A DNA stretch of 64,000 nt, from the NCBI GenBank assembly GCA_029778615.1, contig JAKOPZ010000316.1, positions 1-64,000 on the forward strand, given 5' to 3'. The position numbers and the translations under genes were made by a program. Source of the stretch: Chloroflexota bacterium. Its GTDB lineage: Bacteria; Chloroflexota; Anaerolineae; UBA4142; SHND01. The notes below the pieces were generated by a model. The model saw only the letters and a program-made list of their open reading frames with translations, was not told the origin of the DNA and ran no database searches. Of the stretch, positions 43,473-51,335 are shown one piece after another (the first letter of the stretch is position 1; each line of letters starts with the position of its first letter).

Positions 43473-44225
43473 ATGATTCTTGTACTGAAATTGATCATGA
43501 CGCCCATTTTGATGTTGTCGCTCACTTTGGCGGGGCGCAAATGGGGACACACCGTCAGCGGACTGTTTGCGGGTCTGCCGCTGAATTCGGGACCGATTTC
43601 ATTTTTGTTTGCGCTCGAATACGGAACCCCGTTTGCGGCGCAAGCTGCTGTCGGCTCGATGGGCGGGATGATTGCGGTCGCGTCGTTTGCATTTGTGTAT
43701 GCGAGTTTGGCGCGCCGCTTTGCATGGCATATTTGTATTGTGTGCGCCGAGCTCGCTTACTTTAGTATCGTCGTCGTACTGAACACTCTGGCGCTCGCGT
43801 TATTGCCGACCATTCTCATTACCACATTGGCATTGCTCGCGCTCTTGTGGCGAATGCCGCCGCACAATGCCGGCGATGCCAACATTCGACTGGGGCGTTG
43901 GGATTTGCCCGCGCGGATTATTGTCGCCACAGGATTTGTGGTGGGCATGACGGCGTTGGGGGAAATTTTGGGACCGCAGCTCGGCGGACTCGCTTCGACG
44001 TTTCCCATTTTTGCAACCGTGCTCTCGGTCTTTGCGCATCGGTTTCAAGGCGCGGATGCAGTGATTGAATGGCTGCGCGGCGCCATTGTGGGAATGTTTG
44101 CGACGGTCGCGTTTTATATCGTCATTGGTTTTGGCGTGACCGCGCTGCCGATTCCTATTACGTACGCGTTCGCCATCGCGGCGGCGCTGGGCGTAAACGG
44201 TATCGGCTTGCGCGTGACGCGTTGA
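43473..44225 (+). CDS. Integral membrane protein, possibly duplicated GlpM-like
   Basis: 250 residues with about eight hydrophobic segments. Two similar halves: GHTVSGLFAGLPLNSGPISFLFALEYG and GPQLGGLASTFPIFATVLSVFAHRFQG, each with a small-residue-rich 'G-L-x-x-x-P' loop, suggest internal duplication as in GlpM-like proteins. Function unknown. ATG at 43473 has only a weak GAG upstream. It is convergent with the 614-residue GT gene (1 nt gap). Not part of an operon with sigma because a terminator intervenes. Confidence 0.65.
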   Translation: MILVLKLIMTPILMLSLTLAGRKWGHTVSGLFAGLPLNSGPISFLFALEYGTPFAAQAAVGSMGGMIAVASFAFVYASLARRFAWHICIVCAELAYFSIVVVLNTLALALLPTILITTLALLALLWRMPPHNAGDANIRLGRWDLPARIIVATGFVVGMTALGEILGPQLGGLASTFPIFATVLSVFAHRFQGADAVIEWLRGAIVGMFATVAFYIVIGFGVTALPIPITYAFAIAAALGVNGIGLRVTR

Positions 44226-44226
44226 A

Positions 44227-46071
44227 TTATTCGCGCAAGAGTGCATCCATTTCGTCCGCACTCAGTGCGCGAGCTTTTTCAAATACAATCGGTTGGGGAT
44301 GGTCGTATACGGAAAAACTTTCATCGGCAAAACCAAAATCTACAGACGCGGCGCGCGGCAGCAGTGCGTTCACACGCGAAACGTCGAACGACAAACTGGC
44401 AAACGGGTCATCGCGAATCGTCACACCAACTAGTTGCGGGTCATTGCGCGCGGTGAATATCGGCTCGAACCCTAATTCGCCATCAAACAATTTTTTATAA
44501 TAACGATTCATTAAAGGATAGCGTGCGGGTGACTTGCCGATACCGGCGTAACCGCGTTGACTCGCGAGAATCACAACATCCGCGCGTTCCAACGCGCGTA
44601 CGAGGTCGGCGCGTTTCGCGTCCGTGTCGTCGTCAAAAATCGGAAACTGAATCTGCGTGTAATCGGACGCGCGGCGTTCGTTCTGTCCGAATCGAATCAG
44701 CGTCGGCAGCGCGTCGTCCCACTCTTCCACCAACAGCGTTTTTCCAACCGCCACATTTTCGTACAGCCAACGCGATGCCGTGAGCCAAGGGTGTTCGTGC
44801 GCGTAGATTTGCGAGAACGCCAGCGCGTAGAGAAACGAACATGCGAGAACACTGCTTGTGACAATGAAAAGCAGAACGCGCTGTTTTGCCAACACGCGCA
44901 TCCACGCGCACGCCGCCATGATGTAGAGGAACGGCAGGAGCGGCAAAAGATAGCGCAAGTATTTTGTATATTGCAGTCCGATGAGGATGAAATATAACAA
45001 CGCAAAGGACAACAAGAATGCGTCGCGCCACGCGCGCGTTTTCCACCACTGCGCGACAAAGAGCGCGCCCCCGCCCCACGCGAACAGTCCGAGCGGCAAG
45101 CCCATGCCCCAAATCGCACCTTGCGTAACTTGGTACACGAACGGCAGCGTGCCCGCGAATTGGCGCGTGTACGGATAGTCCAACCAGCCGCGCGCAACAA
45201 ACGCCTCGCGAAGTACATCGCGCCCAAACGCATACCAATCGAGCAGCGCGTAGGGTTGTGTGAGAACAAATATTGCGAGCGCGCCGACGCAGATTTGCAG
45301 GAGCGGCGCGCGCACGGCGCGCCAAATTTCCAAAATTCGCGCGCGCGAAAATTTCCAAGGCGGCGCGTTCGCCGCGTGCATCAACGCATACAAAATTGGA
45401 AACACCAGCGGGAGCGCGGTAATTTTTGTTGCGAGGGCGAGTCCAAAAGAAATGCCGCAGAGAATTTTCCAAATGCGTGTTGTTTGTCTGTTGTCAGAGG
45501 CAATAGTCTTTTGCGCTATGCGAAAGGCGCTATACATTGTCGCCACCGTAAAAAATGTGAGCAGCGTATCCACCGCGTAAAAATGCGAGAGCTGAATGTG
45601 CAGTACGGTGACAGCAACACAAGCCGCCGCAATCAACGCCGTCCGCGTCTCGAACATTTTGCGCGCTAGCGCGTACGTCAGCGCAATGGTCCCCAAATCA
45701 AACAGTCCGGAAAGCGAGCGTCCGAAAATCACCCAGCGCGCGAGTTCGTCGTCCGCCCAGGGTCCAATCACATTCGTCGGTGGCGCAAACGGCGCGAGCG
45801 CGCGCAGTAAATAAATCGGAAATGAGCCGTAAGCAAAAAATTTGGGGTTGAGCGGACTGAGGGGGGAAAAAAATTCAGAGAGCGAGGCAGGGAACCCGAG
45901 CGCAGAAACGACGAGAATAATTTGGCGTTCGTCCGGATGAAACAAATAACCGTCATCCCACGCCAAACCATTCCAGCGAAAATACGCGGCGACAAGCAAG
46001 AGGATGCCGAGACAGAAAAATTCGGCAAGGCGCGTCCGCAACATCACGCTGCCGATTCTATGCCAGTTCAT
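44227..46071 (-). CDS. GT39-family membrane glycosyltransferase
   Basis: 614 residues, about ten membrane segments. The acidic loop FHPDERQ (45-50) after the first span and the C-terminal soluble region (SVDFGFADESFSVYDHPQPIVFEKARAL) closely match the N-terminal half of the 1615-residue fusion (its HPDERF and EAFTVYDHPKVLIFKK). So it is a stand-alone paralogue. ArnT/PMT-like enzymes move a sugar from a polyprenyl-phosphate donor. No partner gene is on the same transcript; a terminator stands immediately upstream for the enoyl-CoA hydratase gene, and a TAGAAA lies 5 nt before the ATG, again hinting at a leaderless start. Confidence 0.82.
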   Translation of the reverse strand: MNWHRIGSVMLRTRLAEFFCLGILLLVAAYFRWNGLAWDDGYLFHPDERQIILVVSALGFPASLSEFFSPLSPLNPKFFAYGSFPIYLLRALAPFAPPTNVIGPWADDELARWVIFGRSLSGLFDLGTIALTYALARKMFETRTALIAAACVAVTVLHIQLSHFYAVDTLLTFFTVATMYSAFRIAQKTIASDNRQTTRIWKILCGISFGLALATKITALPLVFPILYALMHAANAPPWKFSRARILEIWRAVRAPLLQICVGALAIFVLTQPYALLDWYAFGRDVLREAFVARGWLDYPYTRQFAGTLPFVYQVTQGAIWGMGLPLGLFAWGGGALFVAQWWKTRAWRDAFLLSFALLYFILIGLQYTKYLRYLLPLLPFLYIMAACAWMRVLAKQRVLLFIVTSSVLACSFLYALAFSQIYAHEHPWLTASRWLYENVAVGKTLLVEEWDDALPTLIRFGQNERRASDYTQIQFPIFDDDTDAKRADLVRALERADVVILASQRGYAGIGKSPARYPLMNRYYKKLFDGELGFEPIFTARNDPQLVGVTIRDDPFASLSFDVSRVNALLPRAASVDFGFADESFSVYDHPQPIVFEKARALSADEMDALLRE

Positions 46072-46103
46072 TGCATTTTCTAAAAACGCGGGGGTGCGGC
46101 AAT

Positions 46104-46135
46104 AAAAAACCGCATAGCGGGTGACGCCTATGCGG
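46104..46135 (-). terminator. Rho-independent terminator overlapping the stop codon
   Basis: CCGCATAG and CTATGCGG form the stem, followed by six T on the minus strand. The TAG of the upstream gene is inside the 5' arm, so translation to the end must reach into the hairpin. Confidence 0.85.
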
Positions 46136-46940
46136 GTTCTTGAAGCGGGGCATTCGTTTCAGGCGGCGCGTGTTCGGCTTTAAGCGCCGCCATCGCCGCG
46201 CGAAAATCGTCGGACGCAATCAATTGCAGCTGCGCGTATCCGGCGGCTTGAAGGGCTTGGGGCAACTGTGTATCAAAACTCGTATTGATGAGTCGCTTGG
46301 CGTGTGACAATGCTTTGAAGGGCAAGTGTGAAAATTGTTGAGCCCAATTGCGCGCAATCCCGGGCATGTCGCCCGGGTCGGCGACGCGATTCAACAATCC
46401 AATTCGCAATGCCTCTAACGCGCTGACGTTGCGCCCGCGCAAAATTATTTCTTTTGCCCACGCGGGACCGACAATGCGCGTGAGCCGCGTGATGCCGCCC
46501 AAATCCGGAATGATGCCGAATTTGATTTCGGGCAATGCGAGACTGGCGCGCGACGAAGAGATGCGAAAATCACACGCGAGAATCATTTCCAAACCGGCGC
46601 CGAGACAAACGCCGTTCACCGCCGCGATGGTAATTTGCGGGAGCGCCTCAATGCGGTTGAACGTTTCTTGCCACTGCTGAATCACGACGCGCAATTCTTC
46701 GGGCGTCCAACGCGCCGCACCCTGCACAAAAACTTCCAAATCCAAACCCGAGCTGAAACCTTTGCCTGCGCCCGTGAAAATGACAACGCGCATTTGCGCG
46801 TTGTCCGCGAGCTCTTGACAGAGCGCCGAGAGGTCGTCGAACAATTCCGGCGAAAACGCGTTCAACTTGTGCGGACGATTGAGCGAAACGGTAAGAATTT
46901 CTTGGTCGAGCTGTAGCTTGAGGTTTTTGTATTCGTTCAT
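46128..46940 (-). CDS. Enoyl-CoA hydratase/isomerase family protein
   Basis: 270-residue crotonase fold. Oxyanion-hole segments FSSGLDLEVF and NGVCLGAGLEMILACD, plus LPEIKFGIIPDLGGITRL; both catalytic Glu positions (GLEM and LPEI) are acidic. It would hydrate a 2-enoyl-CoA or act on another CoA thioester; chain length is unknown. The ATG at 46940 overlaps the DUF4058 stop (ATGA). The 281-residue frame from 46973 would begin inside DUF4058 and is less likely. The C-terminus (PLQEPA) overlaps a terminator. No other fatty-acid genes are near. Confidence 0.88.
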   Translation of the reverse strand: MNEYKNLKLQLDQEILTVSLNRPHKLNAFSPELFDDLSALCQELADNAQMRVVIFTGAGKGFSSGLDLEVFVQGAARWTPEELRVVIQQWQETFNRIEALPQITIAAVNGVCLGAGLEMILACDFRISSSRASLALPEIKFGIIPDLGGITRLTRIVGPAWAKEIILRGRNVSALEALRIGLLNRVADPGDMPGIARNWAQQFSHLPFKALSHAKRLINTSFDTQLPQALQAAGYAQLQLIASDDFRAAMAALKAEHAPPETNAPLQEPA

Positions 46941-47728
46941 TGACGATTCTGGTCCACTAATGTGGCTGCCCACTCTGCTTCAAATTCTTCGAGTGGATAT
47001 TCGGCGGGTTGATGATAGTCAATACTCAGATGGTAGCGTGCGCGGTCGTACACGGTGGTCAATGCCAATTGCAAATTGAGCGGCACATCGGCATCCGGCG
47101 GACGCAGGGGAACCGGCACCGTCGGCAAAGGGTCACGTAATGAGATGGGCCAGATTTCGACTTGGGTGCGATGGCGCGCGCGCGTGAGAAAAACATAATA
47201 CGGACGCAGCGGCGCAGGTCCGAGCGGCACAGGTCTCCGTCCGCGTCGCAACAAATCAATTTCGAGCAAGTGCGCTTCGGGTTCGAGAACGCGCGTGCGC
47301 TTGATATGATACTCGTTCCAGCCCTGCCCGGTCTTGTTCGTCGGCGACATGATTTCAATGCTTGCAACGAGTACGCCGCCCTTTACCGTACGAATCTCCA
47401 CCGAAGGAATTTCCACCTCATATTCCCAATGCTGCGGCGCAATAATCGGCGCGGGCGCGATGGGCGCATCCACCACCGCTACGCTTTCGCGCGTGGGCGT
47501 CGCGCGCGTTTCGGGTCCGCGAAAAATTTCCACATCGGGCAAGACAACGCCGATGGATTCCCCCATATCCCAAGTTTCCATCACCGTGCGCAACACAATG
47601 CGCGCGACATAGTTGGGTTCGAGCCCGGGTGCGAGTTGGTCGCTAATCTGTGTCGCCAAACGATGATGTACATCGGGCCAAAGATACCCTTCGAGATAGG
47701 GGTCCATTCCGGGAAATGGGGATGGCAT
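46937..47728 (-). CDS. DUF4058 family protein
   Basis: 263 residues. The opening PSPFPGMDPYLEGYLWPDVHHRLATQISDQLAP is the DUF4058 signature; a central VEIRTVKGGVLVASIEIMSPTNK has the look of a nuclease-like or binding beta-core (Glu, then Lys). It is common in cyanobacteria and Chloroflexi, function unknown. Start ATG at 47728 with AAAGGAG about 7 nt upstream. It is 29 nt after lepA, same strand, and coupled to the enoyl-CoA hydratase gene. Confidence 0.88.
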   Translation of the reverse strand: MPSPFPGMDPYLEGYLWPDVHHRLATQISDQLAPGLEPNYVARIVLRTVMETWDMGESIGVVLPDVEIFRGPETRATPTRESVAVVDAPIAPAPIIAPQHWEYEVEIPSVEIRTVKGGVLVASIEIMSPTNKTGQGWNEYHIKRTRVLEPEAHLLEIDLLRRGRRPVPLGPAPLRPYYVFLTRARHRTQVEIWPISLRDPLPTVPVPLRPPDADVPLNLQLALTTVYDRARYHLSIDYHQPAEYPLEEFEAEWAATLVDQNRQ

Positions 47729-47756
47729 ACGTGACTCCTTTCTCCAAACCCAACCG

Positions 47757-49559
47757 CTATTCTTCGCCCAATTTCAAGACTGCCATGAACGCCTCTTGCG
47801 GCAGTTCCACCGTGCCCAATTGCTTCATGCGTTTCTTGCCCTTTTTCTGCGCCTCGAGCAATTTTTTCTTGCGCGTAATATCGCCGCCGTAACATTTTGC
47901 CAAAACATCTTTTCGCAATGCGCGAATCGTTTCGCGCGCGACGATGCGTCCGCCAATCGCCGCTTGAATCGGCACGGGGAACATTTGCGAGGGAATCACT
48001 TCTTTTAATTTTTTCGCGAGCGCCGCGCCGCGCGAGTACGCGTAGTCTTTGTGCACAATCATCGCGAGCGCGTCCACCGGTTCTTCATTCAACATCAAGG
48101 TCAGTTTTTGAAGCGGCGCGCCGCGATATGTATCGAACTGGTAATCCATCGAAGCGTAACCGCGCGTGCGCGATTTCAGTTGGTCATAAAAATCAATGAT
48201 GAGTTCCGAAAGCGGCAAGAGAAAATCCATTCGCACGCGTTCGGGGTCGAGATATTCGATTTTGCTTTGTTCGCCGCGCCGCGAGCGCGCCAAATCCATC
48301 ACCGTGCCAATATATTGCGCGGGGGTAAACACTGAAACTTTCATCCACGGCTCTTCGATTTCTTCGATGCGGTCCGGCTCGGGAAGCGCGGCGGGATTGT
48401 CTACGGTAATGATTTCGCCGTCCGTTTTCAAAACGTGATATTCCACGCTCGGCGCGGTGGCAATCAAATCCAAATCATATTCGCGTTCGAGCCGTTCTTG
48501 AATAATTTCCATGTGAAGCAAACCGAGAAAGCCGATGCGAAAACCGAAACCGAGCGCGGCAGATGTTTCCGGTTCGTACGTCAACGCGGCATCGTTCAAT
48601 TTCAATTTGTCGAGCGCGTCGCGCAAGAGCGGATAATCATTCGTCGCGACCGGATAAAATCCTGCAAACACCATCGGTTTGGCGGGACGAAATCCTGCCA
48701 GCGGATGCTGCGCGGGACGATTTGCCTGCGTGAGTGTATCGCCCACTTGCACTTCGCGCACACTCTTTAACCCCGTCGCCACATAACCGACTTCGCCCGC
48801 ACCCAGCGAATCGGTCGCGATGAGTTTGGGTCGAAAGATTCCGACTTCGAGCGCGTCCAACTCGCGATTATTGGACATCATGCGGAGTTTGTCGCCTTTG
48901 CCGAGTTCGCCATCCACTACGCGCACATAGGCGACCACGCCTTTGTATGCGTCATAGTGCGAATCGAAAACGAGGGCGCGCGCGGGCGCGTCGGGGTCTC
49001 CGCGCGGCGAGGGAACTTTGGCGACCACCGCCTCCAAAATATCTGCGACGCCCGTTCCATCTTTGGCAGACGCGCGGATAATTTCCTCTGCAGGAATCGT
49101 CAGCAAATTTTCCAAGTCCTGCGCGATTTCGTCGGGGCGCGCCGCGGGCAAATCAATTTTGTTGATGACGGGGATAATGACGAGATTGTTTTCGAGGGCG
49201 AGATACAGATTGGCGAGCGTTTGCGCTTCGACGCCTTGCGAAGCGTCCACGACTAGCACGGCGCCTTCACACGCTTGCAGCGCGCGCGAAACCTCGTACG
49301 TAAAATCTACGTGCCCAGGGGTGTCAATTAAATTCAGTTCGTATTCGTTGCCATCGCGCGCGGTGTACAACATGCGAACGGCTTTGGCTTTGATGGTGAT
49401 GCCCTTTTCGCGTTCAAGGTCCATTTGGTCCATCACTTGCTCGACCATATCGCGTTTGGAAACGGTGCCGGTCAATTCGAGCAAGCGGTCCGTCAATGTG
49501 GACTTGCCATGGTCAACATGCGCGACAATAGAGAAATTGCGTATCAGTTTTTCAAGCAT
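47757..49559 (-). CDS. lepA: Elongation factor 4 (LepA GTPase)
   Basis: 600 residues, full length. The ribosome-dependent GTPase that can back-translocate tRNAs. G1 AHVDHGKST (14-22 region), G3 DTPGHVDF, G4 NKIDLP and G5 SAKDGTG are all present, followed by EF-G-like domains II and V and the LepA C-terminal domain ([19 protein letters not shown]). I place the start at ATG 49559 (MLEKLIRNF), because the extra 53 residues of the longest frame are unrelated to LepA and lie within the HIT gene. It is 8 nt after the HIT stop. Confidence 0.95.
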   Translation of the reverse strand: MLEKLIRNFSIVAHVDHGKSTLTDRLLELTGTVSKRDMVEQVMDQMDLEREKGITIKAKAVRMLYTARDGNEYELNLIDTPGHVDFTYEVSRALQACEGAVLVVDASQGVEAQTLANLYLALENNLVIIPVINKIDLPAARPDEIAQDLENLLTIPAEEIIRASAKDGTGVADILEAVVAKVPSPRGDPDAPARALVFDSHYDAYKGVVAYVRVVDGELGKGDKLRMMSNNRELDALEVGIFRPKLIATDSLGAGEVGYVATGLKSVREVQVGDTLTQANRPAQHPLAGFRPAKPMVFAGFYPVATNDYPLLRDALDKLKLNDAALTYEPETSAALGFGFRIGFLGLLHMEIIQERLEREYDLDLIATAPSVEYHVLKTDGEIITVDNPAALPEPDRIEEIEEPWMKVSVFTPAQYIGTVMDLARSRRGEQSKIEYLDPERVRMDFLLPLSELIIDFYDQLKSRTRGYASMDYQFDTYRGAPLQKLTLMLNEEPVDALAMIVHKDYAYSRGAALAKKLKEVIPSQMFPVPIQAAIGGRIVARETIRALRKDVLAKCYGGDITRKKKLLEAQKKGKKRMKQLGTVELPQEAFMAVLKLGEE

Positions 49560-49567
49560 GGGTAATA

Positions 49568-49903
49568 CTATCCGGGGGGCCAACTCATTTTTCGGCCTGC
49601 CAATAAATGCAAGTGTAAATGGAAAACGGATTGTCCCGCGTCCGCGCCAATGTTGGTCACAATCCGATAGCTGCTCAAGCCCGCCTGTTGCGCGATTTCG
49701 CGCGCGGCGCGTAAACATTCGCCCGCGACCAATGCGGAGGCGTCGTCAACAATGTCGTTCACCGATTCAAGATGTTGATTCGGGATGACGAGAATATGCG
49801 TCGGCGCTTGCGGATTGAGGTCCTTGAACGCGGTGACGTGTTCGTTTTTGTAAACGATGTTGGCGGGGATCTCGCCCGCGGCGATTTTGCAAAAGATACA
49901 CAT
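49568..49903 (-). CDS. HIT-family (HINT-like) nucleotide-binding protein
   Basis: 111 residues. [21 protein letters not shown] opens the HINT-type fold and [15 protein letters not shown] contains the histidine triad (His95, His97, His99). It hydrolyses nucleoside phosphoramidates or binds nucleotides. ATG at 49903 is preferred, with the upstream bases (49905-49930) made of heptamer repeats that also hold the end of mtaB; no ribosome site is visible. Same operon as mtaB and lepA. Confidence 0.92.
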   Translation of the reverse strand: MCIFCKIAAGEIPANIVYKNEHVTAFKDLNPQAPTHILVIPNQHLESVNDIVDDASALVAGECLRAAREIAQQAGLSSYRIVTNIGADAGQSVFHLHLHLLAGRKMSWPPG

Positions 49904-49904
49904 A

Positions 49905-49930
49905 GATCGGAGACTAGAGATTGGAGATTG
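49905..49930. repeat. Heptamer repeat copy between mtaB and the HIT gene
   Basis: CGGAGA, CTAGAGA, TTGGAGA, TTG units. On the coding strand the repeat supplies the last codons of mtaB (TISNL) and its TAG stop. Confidence 0.65.
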
Positions 49931-51212
49931 TGCCGCGCACGCCGTCGTCAACGCATTCTGCGAGCCGCGTTGGCACGATTTGGTTGCTCAAATTTTCGCG
50001 GCTGCGCGTGACGACGCGGATGTAATTGTCCGTATAGCCGCAGAAAATCCCTGCGTCACTCGTTTGTTCTTCGTACAAAACGTTAAACGTGCGCCCAATG
50101 TTTTGTTGTGCAAATTTTTGTTGGCTCGCATCTGCGACACGCTGCATCGCTTTGGTGCGCGCATCTCTGACGAAATCAGAAACGTGCAGTGGAAATTTCG
50201 CGGCGATGGTTCCTTCGCGCGCCGAATACGGAAACACGTGCACGCGCGCAAAATTCATGCGTTCCACAAATTCGATGGATTCTTGAAACTCGACATCGGC
50301 TTCGCCCGGAAAACCGACGATGACATCCGTTGTAATCGCGACATCGGGAATTGCTGCGCGTGCCATTTCTACCGCGTCCGCAAATTGTTCCGCCGTGTAC
50401 GGGCGTCTCATGCGGCGCAAAACGGTTGTGCTACCGCTTTGCAATGACAAATGCAAATGGCGACACAGACGCGCATCGGAAAACATGTCGAGCAATTCTG
50501 TGTCCAAATCCCACGGCGCAATCGAAGTGAGACGCAAACGCGGCAAATTGGTTTCGCGCAAAATTGCGCCAACCAAATCGCACAAGCCGCGCAAACGTCC
50601 GCTGCCGTTTTCTCTTTCTTCCAAGCGATAGTCCGAAATTTGCACGCCGGTCAAAATCACTTCTTGATAACCGGCGTCAACGAGCGATTTGATTTGGTCA
50701 ACGATTTCGTTTTGCGAACGACTGCGCGCCCTGCCCCGCGCGAGCGGAATGATGCAATACGTACAAGACATGTTGCAGCCGTCTTCAATTTTCACAAACG
50801 CGCGGGTACGCAGCCCCATTTCCTTGCCCGGCATTTTTTCCGCGTCCGCAAAATGTTGCGTGTACGGAAAATCGCCCAGCCGTTCGCGCGTCAAATTCAC
50901 CAATGCGTCTTTGTCCGCGTTCGGAACCACGAGCGCGACGTTCGGCAAATTGCGCGCCTGTTCAGGCGACATGGCAGCATAGCAGCCCGTGAGCACAATT
51001 TGCGCGTTCGCGTTTTCGCGCGCAAGGTGACGCGAGAGGTTCCGCGATTTGCGCGCGGCTTGCGCGGTGACAGTGCAAGTATTCAAGACAATCGTGTCTG
51101 CCGCGCGCGGGTCGTTGACAATCTCGTCGCCGCGCGCGGTGAAATCGCGCGCCCAACTTTCGAGTTCGCTTTCGTTTAGTTTACAGCCGAGCGTTTGCAA
51201 ATAAACTTTCAT
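49914..51212 (-). CDS. mtaB: tRNA t6A37 methylthiotransferase MtaB
   Basis: 432 residues. Adds a methylthio group to N6-threonylcarbamoyladenosine at position 37 of tRNA. UPF0004 domain Cys10, Cys46 and Cys77 bind the auxiliary cluster; the radical SAM motif Cys146-x3-Cys150-x2-Cys153 is in EDGCNMSCTYCIIP; a TRAM-like C-terminal domain follows. The start LQTLGCKLNESE is typical of MtaB rather than MiaB. A promoter (51231-51259) precedes it. The last codons derive from a repeat element, a sign of insertion at the gene end. Confidence 0.9.
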   Translation of the reverse strand: MKVYLQTLGCKLNESELESWARDFTARGDEIVNDPRAADTIVLNTCTVTAQAARKSRNLSRHLARENANAQIVLTGCYAAMSPEQARNLPNVALVVPNADKDALVNLTRERLGDFPYTQHFADAEKMPGKEMGLRTRAFVKIEDGCNMSCTYCIIPLARGRARSRSQNEIVDQIKSLVDAGYQEVILTGVQISDYRLEERENGSGRLRGLCDLVGAILRETNLPRLRLTSIAPWDLDTELLDMFSDARLCRHLHLSLQSGSTTVLRRMRRPYTAEQFADAVEMARAAIPDVAITTDVIVGFPGEADVEFQESIEFVERMNFARVHVFPYSAREGTIAAKFPLHVSDFVRDARTKAMQRVADASQQKFAQQNIGRTFNVLYEEQTSDAGIFCGYTDNYIRVVTRSRENLSNQIVPTRLAECVDDGVRGTISNL

Positions 51213-51230
51213 GGTTCAAACGACTGAAGG

Positions 51231-51259
51231 ATTATAGATACGATAACGCATTGCGTCAA
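51231..51259 (-). promoter_or_regulatory. Promoter of the mtaB-HIT-lepA operon
   Basis: TTGACG (51259-51254), 17-bp spacer, TATAAT (51236-51231) on the minus strand, 18 nt before the ATG. Confidence 0.65.
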
Positions 51260-51284
51260 AAGAATTGCGCAAGGTAAAAATAAA

Positions 51285-51317
51285 AAAGGGGCGTATCGTG
51301 CCGGACGATACACCCCT
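51285..51317 (-). terminator. Rho-independent terminator after the DUF11 protein gene
   Basis: GGGG(T)GTATCGT / ACGATAC(G)CCCC with loop CCGGC, then TTTTTTATTTTT on the minus strand. Confidence 0.85.
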
Positions 51318-51335
51318 CTCCCCCGATGAGAATGT

